Positions 8,989 to 15,401 of a DNA stretch of 20,915 bases are shown one piece after another; position 1 is the first letter of the stretch; every line of letters begins with the position of its first letter. The DNA is taken from NCBI GenBank assembly GCA_002385465.1, contig DGDN01000096.1:1-20915 (forward strand). The letters run 5' to 3'. The notes under the pieces are model-generated. The model was not told the origin of the DNA, searched no databases, and was given only the letters and a program-made list of their open reading frames with translations. A program made the translations under genes and the position numbers. Source of the stretch: Candidatus Fermentithermobacillaceae bacterium UBA3951 (GTDB lineage: Bacteria > Bacillota > Sulfobacillia > Fermentithermobacillales > Fermentithermobacillaceae).

Positions 8989-9020
8989 GCGGTCTTTAGG
9001 CTCCTCGGCGCCTGGACCGC
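8989..9020 (+). other. Imperfect hairpin between rtcB and mtnP
   Basis: The 62-base gap contains GCGGTC (8989-8994) and its complement GACCGC (9015-9020), with an inner AGGC/GCCT pairing (8998-9001 with 9010-9013). There is no run of T after it, so it is not a standard intrinsic terminator; it may stabilise the message end or be chance. A strong GAGGAGGGG for mtnP follows at about 9029-9037. I see no SAM riboswitch pattern here. Confidence 0.3.
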
Positions 9021-9042
9021 CGAACAAGAGGAGGGGACATTT

Positions 9043-9843
9043 ATGGAGCGTTCTGCAGAAATCGCCGTCATTGGCGGCACCGGGTTCTACAAGCTCCTTG
9101 AAGAAGCCCAGGAGGTCAAGGTGGATACGCCTTTTGGACCTCCCAGCGACCTTATTTCCCTAGGGACTATCGCCGGCCGGAGAGTTGCGTTTCTACCTCG
9201 CCACGGCAGGCACCACCAATTTCCGCCCCATATGATCAACTACAGGGCAAATCTGTGGGCGCTCAAAGAACTGGGCGTGACACGGGTCATCGGTCCGTGT
9301 GCCGCAGGTAGCCTGCAGCCCGAGGCGAAGCCGGGTGACTTTGTTATCTGCGACCAGTTCGTTGACCGGACGACCGGGCGCAAAGACACGTACTATGACG
9401 GACCCAGGGCGATACATATCAGCACTGCGGACCCGTATTGCCCAGAAATGCGAGATGTGGCCATCGGCGCCTCCAAGCTTCTGGACCTCCCGTTTCACCC
9501 CTCGGGCACCATGGTTATCATCCAGGGCCCCAGGTTTTCCACCAAGGCCGAGTCCAGGTGGTTCTCGTCCATGGGATGGAAAGTGATCAACATGACCGGC
9601 TATCCCGAGGTGGTCCTAGCGAGGGAACTGGGCATGTGCTACCTGAACGTCTCGCTTATCACCGATTACGACGCAGGGCTTGAGGGTAGGGAAGATATCA
9701 CCGCGGTGACTCAAGACGAAGTAGTAAGGGTCTTTATGGAGCACAACGAGCACCTCAAGCGGCTTATCGGGAAAATCATCGAAGCACTCCCCGAAAGCCG
9801 GAACTGCTCGTGCGAGGACCACGCGAAGAGAGCCACACATTAG
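9043..9843 (+). CDS. mtnP: S-methyl-5'-thioadenosine phosphorylase
   Basis: The protein cleaves methylthioadenosine (MTA) with phosphate to adenine and methylthioribose-1-phosphate. Motifs are GGTGFY (11-16), RHGRHHQFPPHMINYRANLWAL (53-74), QGPRFSTKAE (161-170) and INMTGYPEVVLARE (182-195). The segment TDYD (Asp208, Asp210) is the base-recognition site; Asp here favours 6-amino purines, as in MTA phosphorylases, over the Asn of inosine/guanosine-type enzymes, so MTA rather than methylthioinosine is the likelier substrate. The 266-residue protein ends with a Cys-Ser-Cys motif (255-257), similar to the C-terminal CXC of the Sulfolobus MTAP II, where it supports thermal stability. The ATG follows GAGGAGGGG. 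The next gene, mtnA, takes the product, which strongly supports the call. Confidence 0.9.
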   Translation: MERSAEIAVIGGTGFYKLLEEAQEVKVDTPFGPPSDLISLGTIAGRRVAFLPRHGRHHQFPPHMINYRANLWALKELGVTRVIGPCAAGSLQPEAKPGDFVICDQFVDRTTGRKDTYYDGPRAIHISTADPYCPEMRDVAIGASKLLDLPFHPSGTMVIIQGPRFSTKAESRWFSSMGWKVINMTGYPEVVLARELGMCYLNVSLITDYDAGLEGREDITAVTQDEVVRVFMEHNEHLKRLIGKIIEALPESRNCSCEDHAKRATH

Positions 9844-9871
9844 ACGTGCCGGTCTTGGGGGTGACGCATAG

Positions 9872-10999
9872 GTGATACAGGCCATAAAGTGGGAAGATGG
9901 AAGGCTTGTGCTCCTGGATCAGAGGTACTTGCCCGAACGCGTAGAGTTCGTCCATTGCAGGGATTTCCGGGAAATAAGTGGCGCCATCAGAGACATGGTA
10001 GTGAGAGGCGCTCCTGCCATCGGCATTGCCGGAGGCTATGCAATGGCCGTTGCGGTCCGGGAATGCCGTGACCTGAGAGCCGGCGGCCGAGAGGAGAGAA
10101 AAGGCCACCGGGCCGGCGCGGGAACCGCGATCCACGGGTATGAGGAGTGTGCTGCGTATCTCAAAGAAGCGGCAAAGCACATTTCCGCCGCTCGTCCTAC
10201 GGCAGTCAACCTGATGTGGGCAGTAGACAGGGTCCTCGGAAGAGCTCTCTCTGTCCTCCATGCTGCCGAGAAGGCGGGTGCTTCCGAAGATGCGGCCCTC
10301 AGCGATGCTTACGCCGCGGCGGTGGAGGAGGCAAGGGCGATCGAGACCGAAGACCTGGAGATGAACAGGAAAATAGGGTCCTACGGCGCCGCTCTCATTC
10401 GTCCGGGTTCCCGGGTGCTTACCCACTGCAACGCAGGCGCCCTTGCCACCGGGGGCTACGGAACGGCCCTGGGCGTGGTCAGAAAGGCTTGGGAAGAGAA
10501 CAGGATATCCATGGTGTACGCCGACGAGACACGGCCATACCTGCAAGGCGCGAGGCTTACGGCCTGGGAGCTCTCTCAAGACGGCATAGATGTAACCGTG
10601 ATTGTTGATAGTGCAGCCGGGTATCTCATGTCAAAGGGAATGGTCGATTGCGTCATAGTCGGAGCAGACAGGATCGCCGCGAGCGGCGACGTGGCCAACA
10701 AGATAGGTACATACACACTGGCTTGCCTTGCCGACATACACAACATTCCTTTCTACGTTGCAGCGCCAACCTCTACCTTTGATCTATCCATACCCGATTT
10801 GTCGGCGATCCCTGTGGAAGAGAGGTCCCCGGATGAGGTCCGGGGTTTTTTCGGCACACCTACCGTGCCAAAAGGCGTTAAAGCCTTAAACCCTTCGTTC
10901 GACCTTACTCCATACAGGCTGATTTCGGCCATTATCACCGAGAAGGGCGTGATTGAGCCTCCGATACCTGAAAACCTTCCCAGGATCGTTAAGGGATGA
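9872..10999 (+). CDS. mtnA: Methylthioribose-1-phosphate isomerase
   Basis: MtnA converts methylthioribose-1-phosphate to methylthioribulose-1-phosphate, the step after MtnP. The family motifs are present: MVVRGAPAIGIAGGYAMA, VLTHCNAGALATGGYGTAL with catalytic Cys186, ADETRPYLQGARLTAWEL, and VIVGADRIAASGDVANKIGTYTLA with catalytic Asp266. Compared with B. subtilis MtnA (Cys160, Asp240) both catalytic residues are shifted by 26, which is explained by an extra charged, Gly-rich segment at about residues 66-91 (RAGGREERKGHRAGAGT). The GTG start has GGGGGTGA about eight bases upstream and gives a normal N-terminus (MIQAIKWEDGRLVLLDQRYLP). An internal hairpin followed by six T lies in the 3' part of the gene (10827-10851). 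Later salvage enzymes such as MtnB or an aldolase are not in the window. Confidence 0.93.
   Translation: MIQAIKWEDGRLVLLDQRYLPERVEFVHCRDFREISGAIRDMVVRGAPAIGIAGGYAMAVAVRECRDLRAGGREERKGHRAGAGTAIHGYEECAAYLKEAAKHISAARPTAVNLMWAVDRVLGRALSVLHAAEKAGASEDAALSDAYAAAVEEARAIETEDLEMNRKIGSYGAALIRPGSRVLTHCNAGALATGGYGTALGVVRKAWEENRISMVYADETRPYLQGARLTAWELSQDGIDVTVIVDSAAGYLMSKGMVDCVIVGADRIAASGDVANKIGTYTLACLADIHNIPFYVAAPTSTFDLSIPDLSAIPVEERSPDEVRGFFGTPTVPKGVKALNPSFDLTPYRLISAIITEKGVIEPPIPENLPRIVKG
10827..10851 (+). terminator. Terminator-like hairpin inside mtnA
   Basis: CCCCGGA (10827-10833) and TCCGGGG (10839-10845) form a perfect 7-bp stem with the 5-base loop TGAGG, followed directly by six T. This has the full shape of an intrinsic terminator but lies within the coding sequence for SPDEVRGFFG, part of which is conserved in MtnA. 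Ribosomes on the message would normally keep it from folding; it could act when translation stalls. Function is not shown. Confidence 0.4.
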
Positions 11000-11006
11000 A
11001 CCGGAT

Positions 11007-11031
11007 GCCCGCGCCCGCGGGCTGACTTTTT
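11007..11031 (+). terminator. Intrinsic terminator after mtnA
   Basis: GCCCGC (11007-11012) and GCGGGC (11017-11022) pair with a 4-base loop, followed by TGAC and then TTTTT (11027-11031). It begins eight bases after the mtnA stop and probably ends the upstream transcript. The T run is displaced by four bases from the stem, so efficiency may be moderate. The remaining bases to 11150 hold a short ggccg/cggcc hairpin (11070-11088) and no clear promoter. Confidence 0.65.
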
Positions 11032-11150
11032 CTGTTATAAGTATTATCAGGTAAAGCTCGAAAGAGTAGGGCCGGAAGAGGAACGGCCGGTGGAGAAACC
11101 GTACTGGTGGCTTGAAGTTGAGGGGGCCCACCGAGAGGAGGGGCGGTTAA

Positions 11151-11657
11151 ATGTCAGTTGTTTCTCCGGAGAAAGACGCAGTGTGCGACCATGAGACTCG
11201 GACCGTGAAAGAGGATTCACAGAAAGAAGAAGGCCTATCAATGGTGAAATCCCGGTTTATAGATTCAGGCTGGCGTCTGACCATACCGAAGGCCATAAGG
11301 GATCACCTCGGTTGGGGCCCGGGCACCCCTATCTGTGTGAGTTGGGACGGCTTGCACATCATCATAAGGAGCCCTAAATCATGCCCCTATTGCATGGATG
11401 TGGTAAAGATGGGTTCCCTGGGCAAGGTCGTATTGCCACCCCGCGTGAGGGTCGAAGCGAACCTGTACAGAGGCCAGATCATGACTCTCGGCATTGAAGG
11501 CGACAGGGTGCTCGTGAAGAGCGGCGATTCACAGGTCCGGTGCAAGGCTTGCGGATCGGAAATGGACGTCAAAGATGAACTACCCAACGTTCATCTCTGT
11601 CGCCGCTGCAGAGAAGCTTTGCAAAAGGCGGCGGTCAAAGCTGTAACTTGGAGGTAA
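11151..11657 (+). CDS. Double AbrB/SpoVT-like protein with CxxC pairs (paralogue 1)
   Basis: I recognise the fold family but not a named gene. Two AbrB/MazE/SpoVT-type hairpins are visible: residues about 34-73 (GWRLTIPKAIRDHLGWGPGTPICV) and about 87-123 (LGKVVLPPRVRVEANLYRGQIMTL). Each has the family's basic-hydrophobic strand followed by IPxxxR or LPxxxR. A CPYC pair (78-81) lies between them and a zinc-ribbon-like C131-x2-C134, C150-x2-C153 set follows. Canonical AbrB proteins carry one hairpin per chain and dimerise; two per chain suggests a pseudo-dimer DNA-binding unit. The first 30 residues are charged and probably disordered. The ATG at 11151 has GAGGAGGGG about eight bases upstream; an internal ATG at 11241 would start just before the first hairpin but has a weaker site. 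A paralogue of identical length follows after three bases. Confidence 0.75.
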   Translation: MSVVSPEKDAVCDHETRTVKEDSQKEEGLSMVKSRFIDSGWRLTIPKAIRDHLGWGPGTPICVSWDGLHIIIRSPKSCPYCMDVVKMGSLGKVVLPPRVRVEANLYRGQIMTLGIEGDRVLVKSGDSQVRCKACGSEMDVKDELPNVHLCRRCREALQKAAVKAVTWR

Positions 11658-11660
11658 GTA

Positions 11661-12167
11661 ATGAGTCTTCAGGCCACAACGCCAAGACAATACCTGACCA
11701 CCTTGACCAACGGATGGCGGTTCACGCTTCCCACCTCTGTGAGAAAGGCTCACGGATGGGACGCAGGCACCAAGCTTATCGCCACGATACGAGGCGCTAG
11801 TTTGGTGTTTAGCACAGAGCCGGAACCCGACGAGGGGCACGTATCCACCCACGGCAATCTGGCCAGGGATTTTGACGACGAGATGCTTGGTCCTCAAGAG
11901 TGTTATCTCGGTTCGGGCGGGAAGATCGTCTTGCCCGCACAACTGAGAAGACGCTTAGGATGGGTTGTGGGGAAGCGCCTCGTGATCGTCGACGAGGGTG
12001 ATGGGGTCTCGGTTACCCTGTGCTGTGACGCGAAACGTTGCGAATCGTGCGGCAGCATATCGGGAGTGCGCGAGATCATACACAATGTCTTCCTCTGCTC
12101 TCAGTGCTGGGGCAACTACCTGCGTGAGATGCACGCCAAGCTCCGGCTGGGGAGAGCAAGAGCGTAG
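11661..12167 (+). CDS. Double AbrB/SpoVT-like protein with CxxC pairs (paralogue 2)
   Basis: This is a 168-residue paralogue of the preceding gene. Hairpin 1 is at about 15-52 (NGWRFTLPTSVRKAHGWDAGTKLIA) and hairpin 2 at about 83-121 (GGKIVLPAQLRRRLGWVVGKRLVIV). The C-terminal cysteines C127-x2-C130 and C146-x2-C149 have the same spacing (C-x2-C-x15-C-x2-C) as in paralogue 1, so the two arose by duplication although sequence identity looks low. It lacks the central CPYC and has a longer acidic linker between hairpins (EPEPDEGHVSTHGNLARDFDDEM). The ATG lies three bases after the previous stop, with GGAGG at the end of that gene, so the pair is an operon. Likely role: DNA-binding transcriptional regulator, possibly acting as a hetero-complex with its neighbour; targets are unknown. 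Confidence 0.75.
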   Translation: MSLQATTPRQYLTTLTNGWRFTLPTSVRKAHGWDAGTKLIATIRGASLVFSTEPEPDEGHVSTHGNLARDFDDEMLGPQECYLGSGGKIVLPAQLRRRLGWVVGKRLVIVDEGDGVSVTLCCDAKRCESCGSISGVREIIHNVFLCSQCWGNYLREMHAKLRLGRARA

Positions 12168-12178
12168 CTGCACAAAAG

Positions 12179-12207
12179 TTGCGAAGGTTGGTTTCCGCGG
12201 GTATAAT
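12179..12207 (+). promoter_or_regulatory. Promoter for the tRNA-Gly/tRNA-Thr pair
   Basis: A perfect -10 box TATAAT (12202-12207) lies 17 bases after a -35-like TTGCGA (12179-12184, four of six consensus bases). Transcription would start near 12214, a few bases before tRNA-Gly. Sigma-70/SigA type. Confidence 0.75.
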
Positions 12208-12219
12208 TGAGTTTACTGA

Positions 12220-12294
12220 GCGGGAGTAGTTTAGTGGTAGAATGTCGGCTTCCCAAGCCGAAGGTCGCGGGTTCGAGTCCCGTCTCCCGCTCCA
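12220..12294 (+). tRNA. tRNA-Gly (anticodon CCC)
   Basis: The acceptor stem GCGGGAG/CTCCCGC, anticodon stem TCGGC/GCCGA with loop TTCCCAA, and T arm GCGGG-TTCGAGT-CCCGT are all present, and CCA (12292-12294) is encoded. Anticodon CCC reads GGG codons. The first T-stem pair is a G-T wobble. It sits directly downstream of a strong promoter. Confidence 0.96.
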
Positions 12295-12329
12295 GTTGAT
12301 TTCCGCGCGTCGCGGAGACTTCTAAACGA

Positions 12330-12404
12330 GCCAGCGTAGCTCAGTGGTAGAGCAGCGGTTTCGTAAACCGCAGGCCATGGGTTCGAATCCCTTCGCTGGC
12401 TCCA
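12330..12404 (+). tRNA. tRNA-Thr (anticodon CGT)
   Basis: The acceptor stem GCCAGCG/CGCTGGC, anticodon stem GCGGT/ACCGC with loop TTCGTAA, D arm GCTC/GAGC and an encoded CCA (12402-12404) define the gene. Anticodon CGT reads ACG. The T stem ATGGG/CCCTT has a T-T mismatch at its second pair. It follows tRNA-Gly by 35 bases, which include a TCCGCG/CGCGGA hairpin (12302-12316) that may help processing, and is probably co-transcribed. Confidence 0.95.
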
Positions 12405-12714
12405 TGTTGTTTCCTGGGGTACTGCTCACGCACTAAATCCACAGAAATACCCACATATGTGAACAAAGGCTCTGGGTGGCGAAGAAGGCCTCGACTTCAG
12501 TCCAGAGTGATAAGTTTCTTTTGCATCAATTCCACTACAGCGTTTTCCGCGTCTGGTGCTTCTTGGTCTTGAGTCGAAATCCCTTCCGTGTCCTTTTTGT
12601 CTCGTTCGGACATCGGCGTGCAGCTTATACTGTTCGTGAGGAATAGACGTGCGCAGGACAAACCATTGCGACGAAAGAATGGGTTGTAATCAAGTTGGAT
12701 GTAAGGAGTTGCCT
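12405..12714. other. 310-base region without a supported gene
   Basis: Between tRNA-Thr and the methyltransferase I find no convincing gene. A minus-strand frame could encode 38 residues starting MSERDKKDTEGIS (12497-12613), but it has no good ribosome binding site. A 10-bp palindrome CACATATGTG lies at 12452-12461. TATACT at 12626-12631 is a possible -10 for the methyltransferase, with no good -35. No repeat of the tRNA-Thr 3' end, which would mark an integration site, is seen in the window. Confidence 0.5.
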
Positions 12715-13533
12715 GTGGCGCCGGTTTGGACTCGCGTGGATACTCGAGATAGCACCGTGAAGCTCCGCCCTCCCTTGAAGTGGGCGGGCGGCAAGCGTTG
12801 GCTGGTGCCATTATTGGCCCCGATTTGGAAGGAGCATTCCGGCCGGAGGCTGGTGGAGCCGTTTTGCGGCGGCCTCGCAGTTACCTTGGGCCTGTTTCCC
12901 AGGAGGGCGCTCCTAAACGACATCAATCCGCACCTCATCAACTTCTTGAGATGGGTCGGTTCCGGCCTAAAGATAGAGATCGAGATGCGAAACGACAAGG
13001 CACTTTACTACCAACACAGGAACAGGTTCAATGAGCTCATTGCATCCGGAGAGGAGAATTCCAAAGAAGCCGCTTCTCTTTTCTACTACCTAAACCGTAC
13101 CGGCTACAACGGCCTCTGCAGGTTCAACAAGACCGGAAGGTTCAATGTCCCGTTCGGGCGGTACAAGAGGATAAACTACGTCACCGACTTCACCGCTTAT
13201 CAAAGCGCGCTGGCCGAATGGGACTTCACCTGCGGTGACTTTGAGGACGTTTTGACACTTCCGGACGATTTTATCTATGCGGACCCACCGTACGACGTAG
13301 AGTTCACCCAATACTCGAAGGACGGTTTTACCTGGGATGATCAGGTCAGGTTGGCCTGCTGGCTTGCAAGGCACCCGGGACCCGTTGTGGCATCAAACCA
13401 GGCTACCCCAAGGATAGTGGCCCTATACCGGAACCTTGGGTTTCACTTGGAGTTCCTCGATGCTCCCCGTCTCATCAGTTGTACCGGGGACAGGACCGCG
13501 GCACGAGAGGTGCTTGCCATCAGGGGGGTTTAG
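12715..13533 (+). CDS. DNA adenine (N6) methyltransferase, Dam family
   Basis: The 272-residue protein methylates adenine in DNA using S-adenosylmethionine; family members usually recognise GATC, but specificity is not proven here. Motifs in order are PPLKWAGGKRWL (19-30), the SAM-binding VEPFCGGLAV (47-56), LLNDINPHLINF (66-77), a long Tyr-rich central part (YLNRTGYNGLCRFNKTGRFNVPFG) and the catalytic DPPY (190-193). This order (SAM site before DPPY) is the alpha class, like Dam and M.DpnII. I chose GTG 12715 because AAGGAG (12703-12708) lies six bases upstream; a longer frame from 12649 lacks such a site. No restriction endonuclease is adjacent, so it is an orphan in this window. It ends 45 bases before the end of the convergent D-aminoacylase gene. 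Confidence 0.88.
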   Translation: MAPVWTRVDTRDSTVKLRPPLKWAGGKRWLVPLLAPIWKEHSGRRLVEPFCGGLAVTLGLFPRRALLNDINPHLINFLRWVGSGLKIEIEMRNDKALYYQHRNRFNELIASGEENSKEAASLFYYLNRTGYNGLCRFNKTGRFNVPFGRYKRINYVTDFTAYQSALAEWDFTCGDFEDVLTLPDDFIYADPPYDVEFTQYSKDGFTWDDQVRLACWLARHPGPVVASNQATPRIVALYRNLGFHLEFLDAPRLISCTGDRTAAREVLAIRGV

Positions 13534-13578
13534 GATGCCCCGTTACGCACCTTAGTCCTATCCCCGGATGAGCGCACG

Positions 13579-15138
13579 CTACCTCTTGTGCCTCAAGACC
13601 GCTCCCGGCCTCGCTCCTGTGTGGACTCCTTCCTTCACCACGACGACTCCGTTTACCAAGACCCATTCGATCCCCGTGGGGTATTGGTGAGGAGCCGTGA
13701 ACGTGGCGTTGTCGATCACCGTATCGGCGTCGAACAGCACGAGGTCGGCGCGCATTCCTTCCCTGAGGATGCCTCTGTCCTGCAATCCAAGCCTCCATGC
13801 CGGGAGAGACGTCATCTTGCGAACTGCTTCCTCAAGTCGCAGGAGGCCGTATTCCCTCACGTACCTACCTAGGATCCGGACAAACGTGCCGTATGACCGG
13901 GGGTGGGGCTGGCCTTTGGCGGTTTTTGCGTTGTAGGCCCTGCCGTCTGACCCGACCATCACCCAGGGCTTAAGCATAACCATCCTGACGTCGTCTTCGC
14001 TCATCGCGAAGTTCACGATGGAAACCACGCCTCTATTTCTCTGGAGGAGGCCGAACGCCGCTTCCTCGGGAGAGATCCCCTGTATGTTCCCTACTTCCGC
14101 AATGCTCTTCCCGATAAACGCTTGGTCATCCTCGTTCTCCAACGACGCGACGACGATCTTGTCCCAGTTGGCCCTTGCCCGGAGCGCGTCGAGTATCTTC
14201 TGCCGCTCCGTGGGGTCGTTTAGGAGTTCCGAGCCCTTCCCGCCTCTCCAAGCCGAAACGGGAACCGGAGAGCCCAGGCCCGTGGATGACGCTATGTAAG
14301 GGTATTGGTCGGCGGTGATATCAAGGCCGTCTTTCCGTGCTTTCTCGACCATTGCTATGGAATGCTCGACCATTCCCCAGTTTGGCTCGCCCATGACTTT
14401 GAAGTGTGAGACCTGGACCGGGAGATCTGCGTGAAAACCGATGTCGATGGCCTCTTTCAGGGCTTCGAGGAGCCGCGCCCCTTCGTTCCTGAGGTGCGTG
14501 AAGTAGTACCCGCGGTGCTTCGCCACGACTTTTGCGAGTTCAATCACTTCGTCTGTTTTCGAGTACCTTCCGGGAACGTAGATGAGCCCGGTCGACATCC
14601 CGAAGGCTCCTTGCTCCATGGCGTCATCTACAAGTCTCTTCATTAAGTTAAGCTCGTTTTTGTCGGGAGCGCGGTTTTCCACGCCCATGACCTGGCGGCG
14701 TACCGTCCCGTGTCCGACGAGGGGAACGACGTTGACGCTGACTCCCTGGTCTTCGAGCAGCTTCAGATATGAAGCCATGTCGGTCCAGGGAGGCATATCG
14801 GCTTCGTCGTCCTCGGACTCTTCTCTGTCTTGCGCGTAGAGGCCCAGCTGTCTGGGTGCGCCTGAAGAACCACACTGGCCGATTACCTCGGTTGTGACGC
14901 CTTGCATCACTTTGCTGTCGGCGGTGGGGTTATGAACTAGGGGAAGGTCGGAGTGAGAGTGCGCGTCAATGAAGCCCGGTGACAGGTATTTTCCGGTAGC
15001 GTCTATGACGGTCTTGGCCTCGCCGTGAGCCTGTCCGACCTTGACTACGGCGCCGTCCTTGACGGAAACGTCGGCGACGAACCAAGGCGCACCGGTTCCG
15101 TCCAAGACCCTGGCATTCTTGAAGACAATATCAAACAC
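13579..15138 (-). CDS. N-acyl-D-amino-acid deacylase (D-aminoacylase)
   Basis: This 519-residue amidohydrolase removes the acyl group from N-acyl-D-amino acids, freeing D-amino acids. The amidohydrolase entry motif is FIDAHSHSD (57-64). The residues known from Alcaligenes D-aminoacylase are present: Cys89 (GQCG), His215 (THLRNEG), His245 (VSHFK) and Asp398 (VGSDG). The C-terminus has the usual beta-sandwich return (REGMRADLVLFDADTV). The frame extends 44 codons further upstream, but the GTG at 15136-15138 follows TAAGGAGGTCG and gives the normal start MFDIVFKNARVLDGTGAPW, so I use it. Related enzymes such as dihydroorotase-like or dipeptidase amidohydrolases are less likely. It is divergent from the ferredoxin oxidoreductase operon across 263 bases. 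No signal peptide is seen, so it is cytoplasmic. Confidence 0.88.
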   Translation of the reverse strand: MFDIVFKNARVLDGTGAPWFVADVSVKDGAVVKVGQAHGEAKTVIDATGKYLSPGFIDAHSHSDLPLVHNPTADSKVMQGVTTEVIGQCGSSGAPRQLGLYAQDREESEDDEADMPPWTDMASYLKLLEDQGVSVNVVPLVGHGTVRRQVMGVENRAPDKNELNLMKRLVDDAMEQGAFGMSTGLIYVPGRYSKTDEVIELAKVVAKHRGYYFTHLRNEGARLLEALKEAIDIGFHADLPVQVSHFKVMGEPNWGMVEHSIAMVEKARKDGLDITADQYPYIASSTGLGSPVPVSAWRGGKGSELLNDPTERQKILDALRARANWDKIVVASLENEDDQAFIGKSIAEVGNIQGISPEEAAFGLLQRNRGVVSIVNFAMSEDDVRMVMLKPWVMVGSDGRAYNAKTAKGQPHPRSYGTFVRILGRYVREYGLLRLEEAVRKMTSLPAWRLGLQDRGILREGMRADLVLFDADTVIDNATFTAPHQYPTGIEWVLVNGVVVVKEGVHTGARPGAVLRHKR

Positions 15139-15331
15139 AAGGGACGACCTCCTTAGATACTCGATTACGGAGCAGTTCGGTACTATAGCCGGGGACTCCT
15201 GCCTGTATGCCACAGTTTTCCAGTCGCATAAGTATTCCGGGCATCGCAAGGACGAGGCATTAATAACCAATCATTACCTTTGCTTGTCTTGACGCCAAGC
15301 AGCCTGTCTGTTACGTTCAGAGAGATAGCAC

Positions 15332-15364
15332 TTTGTTTCACATAATGATTTTTTGTGAAACAAA
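15332..15364. promoter_or_regulatory. Perfect 11-bp inverted repeat, putative operator
   Basis: TTTGTTTCACA (15332-15342) and TGTGAAACAAA (15354-15364) are perfect inverted copies separated by 11 AT-rich bases. The repeat lies 38-70 bases before the start of the oxidoreductase operon and overlaps CATAAT (15341-15346), a possible -10 with no good -35. It has the form of a binding site for a dimeric repressor. As RNA it could also form a hairpin, but no T run follows it. The regulator is not identified. On the minus side, TATAGT (15180-15185 on the complementary strand) is a weak -10 for D-aminoacylase. Confidence 0.6.
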
Positions 15365-15401
15365 TAGAGTTGGAGATTCTATGTGTTAGGAGGAAGGGCT
15401 C

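Noticed and set aside
8981..9042. SAM riboswitch before mtnP
   Set aside because: Only 62 bases, with a simple imperfect hairpin and none of the conserved SAM riboswitch core.
9776..10579. 267-residue open frame antisense to mtnP/mtnA
   Set aside because: Sense genes have full catalytic motifs; the antisense product has no family pattern and no ribosome binding site that stands out.
11090..11194. 34-residue plus-strand frame starting GTG (MEKPYWWLEV...) that overlaps the start of the first AbrB-like gene
   Set aside because: A purine-rich site precedes it and it could be a leader peptide, but it has no family match and overlaps a better-supported start.
11151..12167. Toxin-antitoxin operon (MazE-type antitoxin)
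   Set aside because: Both genes are AbrB-like; neither resembles MazF, PIN or another toxin, and no toxin gene is adjacent.
12497..12613. Minus-strand 38-residue frame (MSERDKKDTEGIS...)
   Set aside because: Protein-like acidic composition and a TATAAG upstream, but no good ribosome binding site and no recognised family; kept only as a note in the gap description.
12330..12714. Possible integration site at the 3' end of tRNA-Thr
   Set aside because: No integrase and no direct repeat of the tRNA 3' end found in the window.
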